Position numbers and translations under genes: made by a program
From: DATFPQ01 sp035264765
GTDB taxonomy: Bacteria; Actinomycetota; Actinomycetes; Actinomycetales; Angustibacteraceae
Reading direction: 5' to 3'
NCBI GenBank assembly: GCA_035264765.1
Contig: DATFPQ010000026.1
Location: 1-7,021 of the forward strand
DNA length: 7,021 nt
Notes under the pieces: generated by a model
Databases searched by the model: none
Told to the model about the DNA's origin: nothing
What the model saw: the letters and a program-made list of their open reading frames with translations, nothing else
In this document: one piece after another, positions 1 to 5,480 of the stretch
How positions within the stretch are numbered: the stretch's first letter is position 1
How the letters are laid out: the number at the start of each line of letters is the position of its first letter

Positions 1-221
1 CGCTCGGCTACAGCCACCCCATCACCGTGAGGGCGCCCGAGGGCATCACCTTCACCACCGACGGCCCGACCCGCTTCGCGGTGCAGGGCATCGACAAGCA
101 GCAGGTCGGCGAGGTCGCCGCGAACATCCGCAAGCTGCGCAGGCCCGACCCGTACAAGGGCAAGGGCGTGCGGTACGCCGGCGAGCAGATCCGCCGCAAG
201 GTCGGAAAGGCTGGTAAGTAA
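1..221 (+). CDS. rplF: 50S ribosomal protein L6, C-terminal part (5' end outside window)
   Basis: The reading frame is open from position 3 to the TAA at 219-221, giving the last 72 residues of L6. Full-length L6 is about 180 residues, so roughly the first 105-110 lie upstream of the window. The fragment begins LGYSHPITV and contains GIDKQQVGEVAANIR followed by PDPYKGKGV, which is the classic L6 signature near the C terminus, then a basic tail ending KVGKAGK. L6 is a large-subunit protein that binds 23S rRNA near the sarcin-ricin loop and the factor-binding site. The in-frame GTG at 27 is an internal Val codon and not a start. rplR begins 3 nt after the stop, as expected within the spc operon. 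Confidence 0.97.
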   Translation, partial: LGYSHPITVRAPEGITFTTDGPTRFAVQGIDKQQVGEVAANIRKLRRPDPYKGKGVRYAGEQIRRKVGKAGK

Positions 222-224
222 GTC

Positions 225-599
225 ATGGCTCTGACCGTGAAGCGGAGCAAGGGCAAGGTCGCCTCGCGCGGCCGTCGCCACCTGCGGGTCCGCAAGAGGC
301 TGACCGGCACGGCCGTCCAGCCGCGCCTGGTCGTCACCCGGTCCGCCCGGCACGTGTTCGTGCAGGTCGTCGACGACGTCCAGGGGCGCACCCTGGCGTC
401 GGCGTCGACCATGGAGGCCGACCTGCGCGCCCTCGAGGCCGACAAGACCGCCAAGGCCCGGCGGGTGGGCGAGCTCGTCGCCCAGCGCGCCCGCGAGGCG
501 GGCGTCGACGCGGTGGTCTTCGACCGCGGCGGCAACAAGTACCACGGCCGCGTCGCCGCCATCGCCGACGGCGCCCGTGAGGGTGGGCTGGCCCTGTGA
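225..599 (+). CDS. rplR: 50S ribosomal protein L18
   Basis: This is a 124-residue basic protein with the full L18 layout. It has a basic N-terminal arm (residues 1-30, rich in Lys/Arg), the strand region PRLVVTRSARHVFVQVVDD (33-51), a helix with KARRVGELVAQRA (77-89), and the C-terminal core VVFDRGGNKYHGRVAAIADGAR (97-118). L18 binds 5S rRNA and helps attach it to the large subunit. The ATG at 225 lies 3 nt after the rplF stop. A GGAAAGG stretch at about 203-209 is a distant and weak Shine-Dalgarno, so translation probably depends on coupling to rplF. Length and composition are normal for the family. Confidence 0.97.
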   Translation: MALTVKRSKGKVASRGRRHLRVRKRLTGTAVQPRLVVTRSARHVFVQVVDDVQGRTLASASTMEADLRALEADKTAKARRVGELVAQRAREAGVDAVVFDRGGNKYHGRVAAIADGAREGGLAL

Positions 600-642
600 C
601 CCGGCTTACTTCTGGGCCTACCACCTGCCGAGCACGAGAGAT

Positions 643-648
643 GAGGAA
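643..648 (+). promoter_or_regulatory. ribosome binding site of rpsE
   Basis: GAGGAA at 643-648 lies 6 nt upstream of the ATG at 655. It settles the start of S5 at 655 rather than at the in-frame GTG at 577, which would add 26 non-conserved residues read through the end of rplR. The rplR-rpsE gap (600-654) holds only this site and a weak 5-bp hairpin with one G-U pair (600-616). Confidence 0.8.
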
Positions 649-654
649 CGTCTG

Positions 655-1278
655 ATGCCTGGACCCCAGCGCCGCGGAACCGGTGCCGGTGCCGGCGGCA
701 ACGACCGGCGCGACCGCCAGGGCGGCGGCCGCGACAACCGCCGCGACGCGGCGGCCGAGAAGAACGCGTACGTCGAGCGCGTCGTGACCATCAACCGCGT
801 GGCCAAGGTCGTCAAGGGTGGCCGCCGCTTCAGCTTCACCGCCCTCGTGGTGGTCGGCGACGGCGACGGCACCGTGGGCGTCGGCTACGGCAAGGCCAAG
901 GAGGTGCCCGCGGCGATCGCCAAGGGCGTCGAGGAGGCCAAGAAGCAGTTCTTCAAGGTGCCGCGCATCCAGGGCACCATCCCGCACCCGGTCACGGGTG
1001 AGGAGGCCGCAGGCGTAGTCATGCTGCGCCCGGCCGCCCCGGGTACCGGCGTCATCGCCGGTGGTCCGGTGCGCGCCGTGCTGGAGTGCGCCGGCATCCA
1101 CGACGTGCTGAGCAAGTCGCTCGGCTCGTCCAACGCCATCAACATCGTCCACGCGACGGTGGCCGCGCTGCGGGGCCTTGAGCGCCCCGAGGCCGTGGCC
1201 GCCCGCCGTGGGCTCTCGCTCGAGCAGGTGGCTCCGGCCGCCATGCTGCGGGCCCGGGCCGCTGGGGCTGGTGCCTGA
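655..1278 (+). CDS. rpsE: 30S ribosomal protein S5
   Basis: This 207-residue S5 starts at the ATG preceded by GAGGAA. Residues 1-36 form a low-complexity Arg/Gly/Asp extension, as is common in actinobacterial S5. The conserved core begins at YVERVVTINRVAKVVKGGRR (39-58), followed by FSFTALVVVGDGDGTVGVGYGKA (59-81), the N-terminal dsRBD-like domain and S5 signature. The second domain has GTGVIAGGPVRAVLECAG (130-147) and KSLGSSNAINIVHAT (154-168). S5 lies at the mRNA entry tunnel of the small subunit and contributes to decoding fidelity and mRNA unwinding. Its TGA shares one base with the rpmD ATG (TGATG at 1276-1280), so the two are probably translationally coupled. Confidence 0.97.
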   Translation: MPGPQRRGTGAGAGGNDRRDRQGGGRDNRRDAAAEKNAYVERVVTINRVAKVVKGGRRFSFTALVVVGDGDGTVGVGYGKAKEVPAAIAKGVEEAKKQFFKVPRIQGTIPHPVTGEEAAGVVMLRPAAPGTGVIAGGPVRAVLECAGIHDVLSKSLGSSNAINIVHATVAALRGLERPEAVAARRGLSLEQVAPAAMLRARAAGAGA

Positions 1279-1460
1279 TGGCGCGGCTGAAGGTGACCCA
1301 GACCCGCTCGAGCATCGGCGGGAAGCAGAACCAGAGGGAGACGCTGCGCTCGCTCGGCCTCAAGCGCATCGGCGACGTCGTCGTCAAGGAGGACCGACCG
1401 GAGATTCGCGGCATGGTCGCGACCGTGTCTCACCTCGTGAGCTACGAGGAGGTCGACTGA
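1278..1460 (+). CDS. rpmD: 50S ribosomal protein L30
   Basis: This is a 60-residue protein, the normal size for bacterial L30. It starts MARLKVTQTRSSIGG, followed by QRETLRSLGLKRIGDVVVKE, which is the L30 signature region with the QR-x-TLRSLGL core, and ends in an acidic EEVD. L30 is a small large-subunit protein that binds 23S rRNA. The ATG overlaps the rpsE TGA by one nucleotide and has no strong Shine-Dalgarno of its own, so translation most likely re-initiates after S5. The order rpsE-rpmD-rplO is the standard spc order. Confidence 0.96.
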   Translation: MARLKVTQTRSSIGGKQNQRETLRSLGLKRIGDVVVKEDRPEIRGMVATVSHLVSYEEVD

Positions 1461-1461
1461 C

Positions 1462-1914
1462 ATGGCCAAGGACAGTCCGCTGAAGGTCCATCACCTGCGC
1501 CCGGCGCCCGGGGCCAAGACCGCCAAGACGCGCGTCGGCCGCGGTGAGGGCAGCAAGGGCAAGAGCGCCGGCCGCGGCACCAAGGGCACCGGCGCCCGCT
1601 ACCAGGTGTCGGCGCGCTTCGAGGGCGGCCAGACGCCGCTCCACATGCGCCTGCCGAAGCTTCGCGGGTTCAAGAACCCGTTCAAGGTCGACTACCAGGT
1701 CGTCAACGTGGCGACGATCGGCGAGCTCTTCCCCGACGGCGGCGACGTCACCGTCGAGCAGCTGGTGGCGCGCGGCGCCGTCCGCAAGGGCCAGCCGGTC
1801 AAGGTGCTCGGCACCGGGGACCTGTCGGTCGCGGTGTCCGTCACGGCGCACAAGTTCTCCGGGTCCGCCCGGGAGAAGATCGCCGCTGCCGGGGGCACGA
1901 CCACCGAGCTCTGA
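1462..1914 (+). CDS. rplO: 50S ribosomal protein L15
   Basis: This is a 150-residue L15. The N-terminal half is a long basic, Gly-rich extension (KTRVGRGEGSKGKSAGRGTKG, about residues 22-42) that threads into 23S rRNA. It is followed by GGQTPLHMRLPKLRGFKNPF (55-74) and a C-terminal globular domain with VKVLGTGDLSVAVSVTAHKFS (113-133) and AREKIAAAGG. The position usually written as GQMP in L15 is GQTP here, a minor substitution. L15 is a late-assembly large-subunit protein. The ATG follows the rpmD stop by 1 nt, and GAGGAGG at 1446-1452, inside the end of rpmD, is a strong Shine-Dalgarno with 9-nt spacing. In E. coli secY follows directly; here a structured 166-nt gap separates them. Confidence 0.97.
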   Translation: MAKDSPLKVHHLRPAPGAKTAKTRVGRGEGSKGKSAGRGTKGTGARYQVSARFEGGQTPLHMRLPKLRGFKNPFKVDYQVVNVATIGELFPDGGDVTVEQLVARGAVRKGQPVKVLGTGDLSVAVSVTAHKFSGSAREKIAAAGGTTTEL

Positions 1915-1967
1915 GGCGTTCGCCTCCCGAGGGCCGGCGTCTCGAGACCCTTCGAGCGCCCCCTCCC

Positions 1968-2013
1968 GATAGCACCCCGGGACCCCGCAGCTGCCGGGTT
2001 CCGGGGTGTTATC
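1968..2013 (+). repeat. long imperfect inverted repeat (hairpin) between rplO and secY
   Basis: The arms 1968-1985 and 1996-2013 pair over 18 positions with 16 Watson-Crick and 2 G-U pairs (1972-2009 and 1981-2000). The apex 1986-1995 contains the self-complementary GCAGCTGC. There is no T tract directly after it, so it is not a classical intrinsic terminator by itself. Both wobbles keep pairing in + strand RNA but would be A-C mismatches in the opposite RNA, which argues for function in the + strand transcript. It could be an RNA-stability element, part of an attenuator, or a rho-independent structure of the U-less type proposed in actinobacteria. The pairing is read directly; the function is inferred. 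Confidence 0.8.
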
Positions 2014-2015
2014 GT
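2007..2015 (+). promoter_or_regulatory. possible extended -10 promoter element for secY-adk-map
   Basis: TGTTATCGT at 2007-2015 fits an extended -10 (TGn followed by TANNNT, with TATCGT at 2010-2015). The predicted transcription start, about 7 nt downstream, is near 2021-2022, just at the GGACC of the short hairpin. There is no convincing -35 hexamer at 17 nt upstream (1987-1992 reads GCAGCT). The motif also overlaps the right arm of the long hairpin, so it could be a chance match. Confidence 0.35.
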
Positions 2016-2018
2016 CCC

Positions 2019-2041
2019 AAGGACCGCTGGTCGGTCCTTTT
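2019..2041 (+). terminator. candidate intrinsic terminator/attenuator before secY
   Basis: AAGGACCG (2019-2026) and CGGTCCTT (2032-2039) form a perfect 8-bp stem around the 5-nt loop CTGGT, and the 3' side runs into TTTT (2038-2041). This is the shape of a rho-independent terminator with a short U tract. It lies 105 nt after the L15 stop and 40 nt before the SecY start, so it would reduce transcription from the ribosomal-protein genes into secY. Alternatively, if transcription starts near 2021-2022, it would be a 5'-terminal stabilising hairpin of the secY mRNA. Confidence 0.55.
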
Positions 2042-2071
2042 CACCCCGAGGCCGCCCGCGGGCGGCGCGCT

Positions 2072-2078
2072 GGAGGAG
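2072..2078 (+). promoter_or_regulatory. ribosome binding site of secY
   Basis: GGAGGAG at 2072-2078 lies just upstream of GTG at 2081. It fixes the SecY start there, because the upstream in-frame codons back to 2006 run through the hairpin region and encode no conserved SecY residues. Confidence 0.8.
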
Positions 2079-2080
2079 TC

Positions 2081-3376
2081 GTGCTCACCGCGTTCGCCCG
2101 AGCATTCCGTACCCCGGACCTGCGCAGGAAGATCCTGTTCACCATCGCCATCATGGCGCTGTTCCGGCTGGGATCGCTCATCCCGACGCCCGGCGTGTCC
2201 TACCCGGCGGTGCAGGACTGCATCGCCCAGACGCAGAACAACTCGCTGCTGGGTCTGGTCAACCTGTTCAGCGGCGGAGCGCTGCTGCAGCTGTCGGTGT
2301 TCGCGCTGGGGATCATGCCGTACATCACCGCGAGCATCATCGTGCAGCTGCTCACCGTGGTGATCCCGCGGTTCGAGGCCCTGAAGAAGGAGGGCCAGCA
2401 GGGGACCGCCAAGCTCACGCAGTACACCCGTTACCTGACCATCGGGCTGGCCGTGCTGCAGTCGACGACCCTGGTCTCCACCGCCCGCAGCGGCAACCTG
2501 TTCCAGGGCTGCACGGCCGACCTGGTGCCGAACGACTCGCTGATCACGATCCTGATCATGGTCCTGACCATGACTGCCGGCACGGGCCTGGTGATGTGGC
2601 TGGGCGAGCTGGTGACCGACAAGGGCATCGGCAACGGCATGTCGCTGCTGATCTTCACCCAGATCGCCGCGACCTTCCCGTCCGCGCTGTGGCAGATCAA
2701 GACCGCCAAGGGCTGGAGCCAGTTCATCATCGTGATCCTGGTCGGGCTGGTCGTGGTCGCGCTGGTGGTGCTCGTCGAGCAGTCCCAGCGCCGGGTGCCG
2801 GTGCAGTACGCGAAGCGGATGATCGGACGCCGCCAGTACGGCGGCACCAGCACCTACATCCCGATCAAGGTCAACCAGGCCGGCGTCATCCCGGTGATCT
2901 TCGCGTCGTCCCTGCTGTACCTGCCGGCGCTGGTCGCACAGTTCCAGGGGCCCTCGACCAAGGGCTGGGTCGTGTTCATCAACACCTACCTGACCCGCGG
3001 TGACCACCCGCTCTACATGGCCCTGTACTTCGTGCTCATCGTGTTCTTCACGTACTTCTACGTGGCGATCACGTTCAACCCGGACGAGATCGCCGACAAC
3101 ATGAAGAAGTACGGCGGCTTCATCCCGGGGATCCGGGCCGGCCGGCCGACGGCGGAGTACCTGGACTACATCCTCACCCGCATCACGCTGCCGGGGGCGC
3201 TGTACCTCGGGCTGCTGTCGATGATCCCGCTGGTGGCGCTCCGACTGGTCGGCGCCAACAGCAACTTCCCGTTCGGCGGCACCTCGATCCTGATCATCGT
3301 GGGCGTGGGCCTGGAGACGGTGAAGCAGATCGAGTCCCAGCTGCAGCAGCGCCACTACGAAGGGTTCCTCCGCTGA
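2081..3376 (+). CDS. secY: protein translocase subunit SecY
   Basis: SecY is the channel-forming subunit of the SecYEG translocon in the cytoplasmic membrane. The protein is 431 residues from a GTG start, the family's normal length, and begins (M)LTAFARAFRTPDLRRK as actinobacterial SecY does. Ten transmembrane segments are readable at about 18-36, 70-95, 118-138, 153-176, 182-202, 213-234, 265-287, 310-332, 368-390 and 398-415. Conserved stretches are the plug/TM2 region (SVFALGIMPYITASIIVQ, 72-89), GIGNGMSLLIF (182-192), PIKVNQAGVIPVIFASS (261-277), the cytoplasmic loop NPDEIADNMKKYGGFIPGIR (333-352) with GRPTAEYL, and the tail VKQIESQLQQRHYEGFLR. Its TGA shares one base with the adk ATG (3374-3378). 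The structured gap upstream suggests regulation separate from the ribosomal-protein genes. Confidence 0.98.
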   Translation: MLTAFARAFRTPDLRRKILFTIAIMALFRLGSLIPTPGVSYPAVQDCIAQTQNNSLLGLVNLFSGGALLQLSVFALGIMPYITASIIVQLLTVVIPRFEALKKEGQQGTAKLTQYTRYLTIGLAVLQSTTLVSTARSGNLFQGCTADLVPNDSLITILIMVLTMTAGTGLVMWLGELVTDKGIGNGMSLLIFTQIAATFPSALWQIKTAKGWSQFIIVILVGLVVVALVVLVEQSQRRVPVQYAKRMIGRRQYGGTSTYIPIKVNQAGVIPVIFASSLLYLPALVAQFQGPSTKGWVVFINTYLTRGDHPLYMALYFVLIVFFTYFYVAITFNPDEIADNMKKYGGFIPGIRAGRPTAEYLDYILTRITLPGALYLGLLSMIPLVALRLVGANSNFPFGGTSILIIVGVGLETVKQIESQLQQRHYEGFLR

Positions 3377-3945
3377 TGCGTCTCGTCCTCCTCGGCCCCC
3401 CCGGTGCGGGCAAGGGCACCCAGGCGGCGCGGCTCGCCGCCCACTACGGCATCCCCGCGATCTCCACCGGGGACATCTTCCGGGCGAACATCGCCCTGGG
3501 CACACGGCTCGGCCTGCAGGTCAAGGGGATCCTGGCCTCCGGCGGCTACGTCTCCGACGACATCACCAACGCGATGGTCCGCGCCCGGATCGGCGAGGAC
3601 GACGCCCGCGGCGGCTTCCTGCTGGACGGCTACCCCCGCACCCGCGCCCAGGTCGACGAGCTGGACGCCATGCTCGCCGAGCAGGGCAACAGGCTGAACG
3701 CCGTCGTCGAGCTGACCGTCGACCCGGAGGAGGTCGTGGCGCGGCTGCTGCGCCGGGCGCTCACCGAGGGGCGCGCCGACGACACCGAGGACGTCATCCG
3801 CCGCCGGCAGAAGGTGTACGCCGAGGAGACCGCACCGCTGACCACGGTGTACGGCCAGCGCGGCCTGCTGACGCGGGTGGACGGCATGGGCGGCGTCGAG
3901 GACGTCACGGCCCGCGTGGTCGCCGCGCTCGACGCGCGCGCCTGA
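3376..3945 (+). CDS. adk: adenylate kinase
   Basis: Adenylate kinase interconverts ATP + AMP and 2 ADP in the cytoplasm. The 189-residue protein carries the P-loop GPPGAGKGTQ (7-16), the AMP-binding region STGDIFRA (30-37), the family signature FLLDGYPRT (81-89), and Arg-rich segments around RLLRRALTEGRADDTEDVIRRR (123-144). The LID is the short form with no four-Cys zinc site, which explains the length below the roughly 214 residues of E. coli Adk and is usual in actinobacteria. The ATG overlaps the secY TGA by one base; GAAGGG at about 3359-3364 may serve as the Shine-Dalgarno. The stop lies inside the ribosome binding site of map, so secY-adk-map is probably one translationally coupled unit. 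Confidence 0.97.
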   Translation: MRLVLLGPPGAGKGTQAARLAAHYGIPAISTGDIFRANIALGTRLGLQVKGILASGGYVSDDITNAMVRARIGEDDARGGFLLDGYPRTRAQVDELDAMLAEQGNRLNAVVELTVDPEEVVARLLRRALTEGRADDTEDVIRRRQKVYAEETAPLTTVYGQRGLLTRVDGMGGVEDVTARVVAALDARA

Positions 3946-3955
3946 GGAGGGCCGG

Positions 3956-4786
3956 GTGCTCGGCCGCGACCGGATCCAGTACAAGAGCCGCGATCAGGTG
4001 CTCGCGATGCGCCGCGCCGGCCTGGTGGTCGGCGAGACGCTGCAGCTGCTGCGCGAGACGGTCCGGCCGGGGCTGACGACGGGTGACCTCGACGCCGTCG
4101 CCGAGAAGCACATCCGCTCGGCGGGGGCGACGCCGTCGTTCATGGGCTACCACGGGTTCCCGGCGACGCTGTGCGTGTCGGTGAACGAGGAGGTCGTCCA
4201 CGGCATCCCCGGTGAGCGGGTGCTGCGGGACGGCGACGTGGTGTCCATCGACTGCGGGGCCATCGTCGACGGCTGGCACGGCGATGCCGCGGTCACGGTG
4301 GTGCTGCCGCCGGCCGACCCGGCCGACGTCGAGCTGCTCCGGGCCACCGAGGAGTCGATGTGGCACGGCATCGCGGCGCTGGGCGTCGGCCGCCGGCTGC
4401 ACGAGGTGGGCGCCGCCGTCGAGGACCAGGTGGCGCGCTCGTCGCCGCGGTCGGACGCCTACGGCATCGTCGAGGAGTACGTCGGCCACGGCATCGGCAC
4501 CGAGATGCACCAGGATCCCCAGGTGCCGAACTACCGGGTCCGCGACCGCGGGGTGCGGGTGCGCGGCGGCCTGGTCATCGCGGTCGAGCCGATGCTGACC
4601 CGAGGCGGTGCGGACACCCAGGTGCTCGACGACGATTGGACGGTGGTCACCTCCGACGGTTCACGGGCCGCCCACTTCGAGCACACCGTGGCCGTGTCGG
4701 ACGAGGGGCTGTGGGTCCTCACCGCTCTCGATGGCGGCCGTGAGCGGCTGACTGCCCTCGGGGCGGCCTTCGCCCCGCTCGACTGA
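3956..4786 (+). CDS. map: methionine aminopeptidase, type I
   Basis: This enzyme removes the initiator Met from new proteins. The 276-residue protein shows the complete pita-bread active site: His82 (in VHGIPG), metal ligands Asp99 (SIDCGA), Asp110 (WHGD), His178 (GHGIG), Glu211 (VEPML) and Glu242 (HFEHT), plus His185 (MHQDPQV). Numbering assumes the GTG start at 3956. GAGGAGGG at 3944-3951, which overlaps the adk stop, supports that start with 5-nt spacing after AGGAGG. The N terminus has no zinc-finger extension, so it is a short type I form. Position after secY-adk is the conserved actinobacterial arrangement. The next gene is not infA, which is the usual neighbour in many relatives. Confidence 0.97.
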   Translation: MLGRDRIQYKSRDQVLAMRRAGLVVGETLQLLRETVRPGLTTGDLDAVAEKHIRSAGATPSFMGYHGFPATLCVSVNEEVVHGIPGERVLRDGDVVSIDCGAIVDGWHGDAAVTVVLPPADPADVELLRATEESMWHGIAALGVGRRLHEVGAAVEDQVARSSPRSDAYGIVEEYVGHGIGTEMHQDPQVPNYRVRDRGVRVRGGLVIAVEPMLTRGGADTQVLDDDWTVVTSDGSRAAHFEHTVAVSDEGLWVLTALDGGRERLTALGAAFAPLD

Positions 4787-4900
4787 GGTCGTCCTCCGCT
4801 TCCCGGCACCGGGGCAGCGACCGGCCTCGTGCCCGCGAGGTGCGACGACGTCGGTCGGCCGGCGTCCCCGCAAGCGCCCCGCGGTGTCGGACCGTCGGTG
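4787..4900. other. spacer between map and the redox gene set
   Basis: There is no convincing ORF here. A 5-bp hairpin (CCTCG 4825-4829 with CGAGG 4836-4840, 6-nt loop) and a short GC-rich hairpin around 4802-4813 are present, but neither is followed by a T tract, so no confident terminator for map can be named. An 8-bp palindrome CGACGTCG sits at 4846-4853. GTCGG occurs four times between 4850 and 4898. These could be operator elements or simply high-GC composition. Confidence 0.4.
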
Positions 4901-4906
4901 TAGCGT
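4901..4906 (+). promoter_or_regulatory. -10 element of a probable leaderless promoter
   Basis: TAGCGT at 4901-4906 matches the actinobacterial TANNNT -10 pattern. It is followed by exactly 7 nt and then the ATG at 4914, so the predicted transcription start coincides with the start codon. No Shine-Dalgarno precedes this ATG, as expected for a leaderless mRNA. A -35 hexamer is not evident at 16-18 nt upstream. Confidence 0.6.
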
Positions 4907-4913
4907 TCCCGCC

Positions 4914-5477
4914 ATGTGGCAGATCCTGGCCGCGCCGTATCTCGCGGCCGCGGCGCTGCTCGTCGTCGCAGGGGCCCCGAAGGTCGTCGACCCGATGCCC
5001 CTGGTCCGCGCCCTGCGCTCGACCGGCCTTCGCGCACCGCTGCCGGTCGCGCGTGCGCTGGTGCGTGCCCTCGCGGTCGGCGAGGTGGTCGTCGGCATCG
5101 CTGCGGTGCTCGTGCCCGGCCGGGTCACGGCCGCCCTGGTGTGCGCCGCCTACCTCGGTTTCACCGGGTTCGTCGGGCTGGCCCTGAGCCGCGGCGGCGT
5201 TCTGGAGTCGTGCGGCTGCTTCGGCAAGGCCGACACCCCACCGACCCGGGCCCATCTCGCGGTGACCGCCCTGCTCGCGGTCGCTGCGGCTGCCCTCGCC
5301 GCCGGGCCTCCTGCCGGGCCGGTCTGGACGGCCGAGACGCTCACCCGGCCCGCGACGTCCGTGCTGGTCGGCTTCGCGGCGCTGCTCGCGGTGCTGGCCC
5401 ACGCCGTCATGGCCGTGCTCCCGCTGGCCACGCCCGCCGCGGCCCGTTCCGCCGCCACCACGTCCAGGAGGGGATGA
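4914..5477 (+). CDS. MauE/DoxX-family redox-associated membrane protein
   Basis: This is a 187-residue integral membrane protein with hydrophobic segments at about 4-20, 46-68, 72-92, 113-131 and 147-172. An early G-x-PK-x-DP motif (20-27) resembles the DoxX/MauE family. The loop after the third segment carries LESCGCFG (97-104); Cys100 and Cys102 form the CxC pair typical of MauE-like proteins. MauE proteins are thought to pass electrons or disulfides between the membrane quinone pool and a thioredoxin-like partner. Here that partner is encoded 3 nt downstream. The ATG at 4914 is chosen because it lies 7 nt after a TAGCGT box and starts right at the first hydrophobic segment; an upstream in-frame GTG at 4884 would precede the promoter. 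Family assignment is good; substrate and direction of electron flow are unknown. Confidence 0.75.
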   Translation: MWQILAAPYLAAAALLVVAGAPKVVDPMPLVRALRSTGLRAPLPVARALVRALAVGEVVVGIAAVLVPGRVTAALVCAAYLGFTGFVGLALSRGGVLESCGCFGKADTPPTRAHLAVTALLAVAAAALAAGPPAGPVWTAETLTRPATSVLVGFAALLAVLAHAVMAVLPLATPAAARSAATTSRRG

Positions 5478-5480
5478 GCC

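Noticed and set aside
577..654. N-terminal extension of S5 from the GTG at 577
   Set aside because: It would overlap the end of rplR and adds non-conserved residues. The ATG at 655 has a good Shine-Dalgarno and gives the normal S5 length.
655..762. Arg/Gly-rich N terminus of S5 as a possible fused domain
   Set aside because: Such low-complexity N-terminal extensions are common in actinobacterial S5 and show no domain.
334..1152. Long minus-strand open frames, for example across rpsE (334-1152), secY (2009-3505) and the redox genes (4719-6239)
   Set aside because: Their translations are dominated by Arg, Ala, Gly, His and Asp low-complexity runs with no recognisable domain, and they lie exactly antisense to well-supported genes. 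Long antisense open frames are expected at this GC content.
2006..2080. Longer SecY starting at GTG 2006
   Set aside because: The extra 25 codons run through the hairpins and the terminator-like T tract. GTG at 2081 has GGAGGAG just upstream and gives the conserved SecY N terminus.
3376..3945. Adenylate kinase that looks truncated (189 residues)
   Set aside because: The P-loop, signature and C-terminal helix are all present; only the LID is short, the usual short-form Adk.
4787..4900. Terminator after map
   Set aside because: The hairpins are only about 5 bp and none is followed by a T tract, so a terminator call is not supported.
4884..4913. Upstream GTG start (4884) for the MauE-like protein
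   Set aside because: It would add 10 polar residues with no Shine-Dalgarno and would start before the predicted promoter -10 box.
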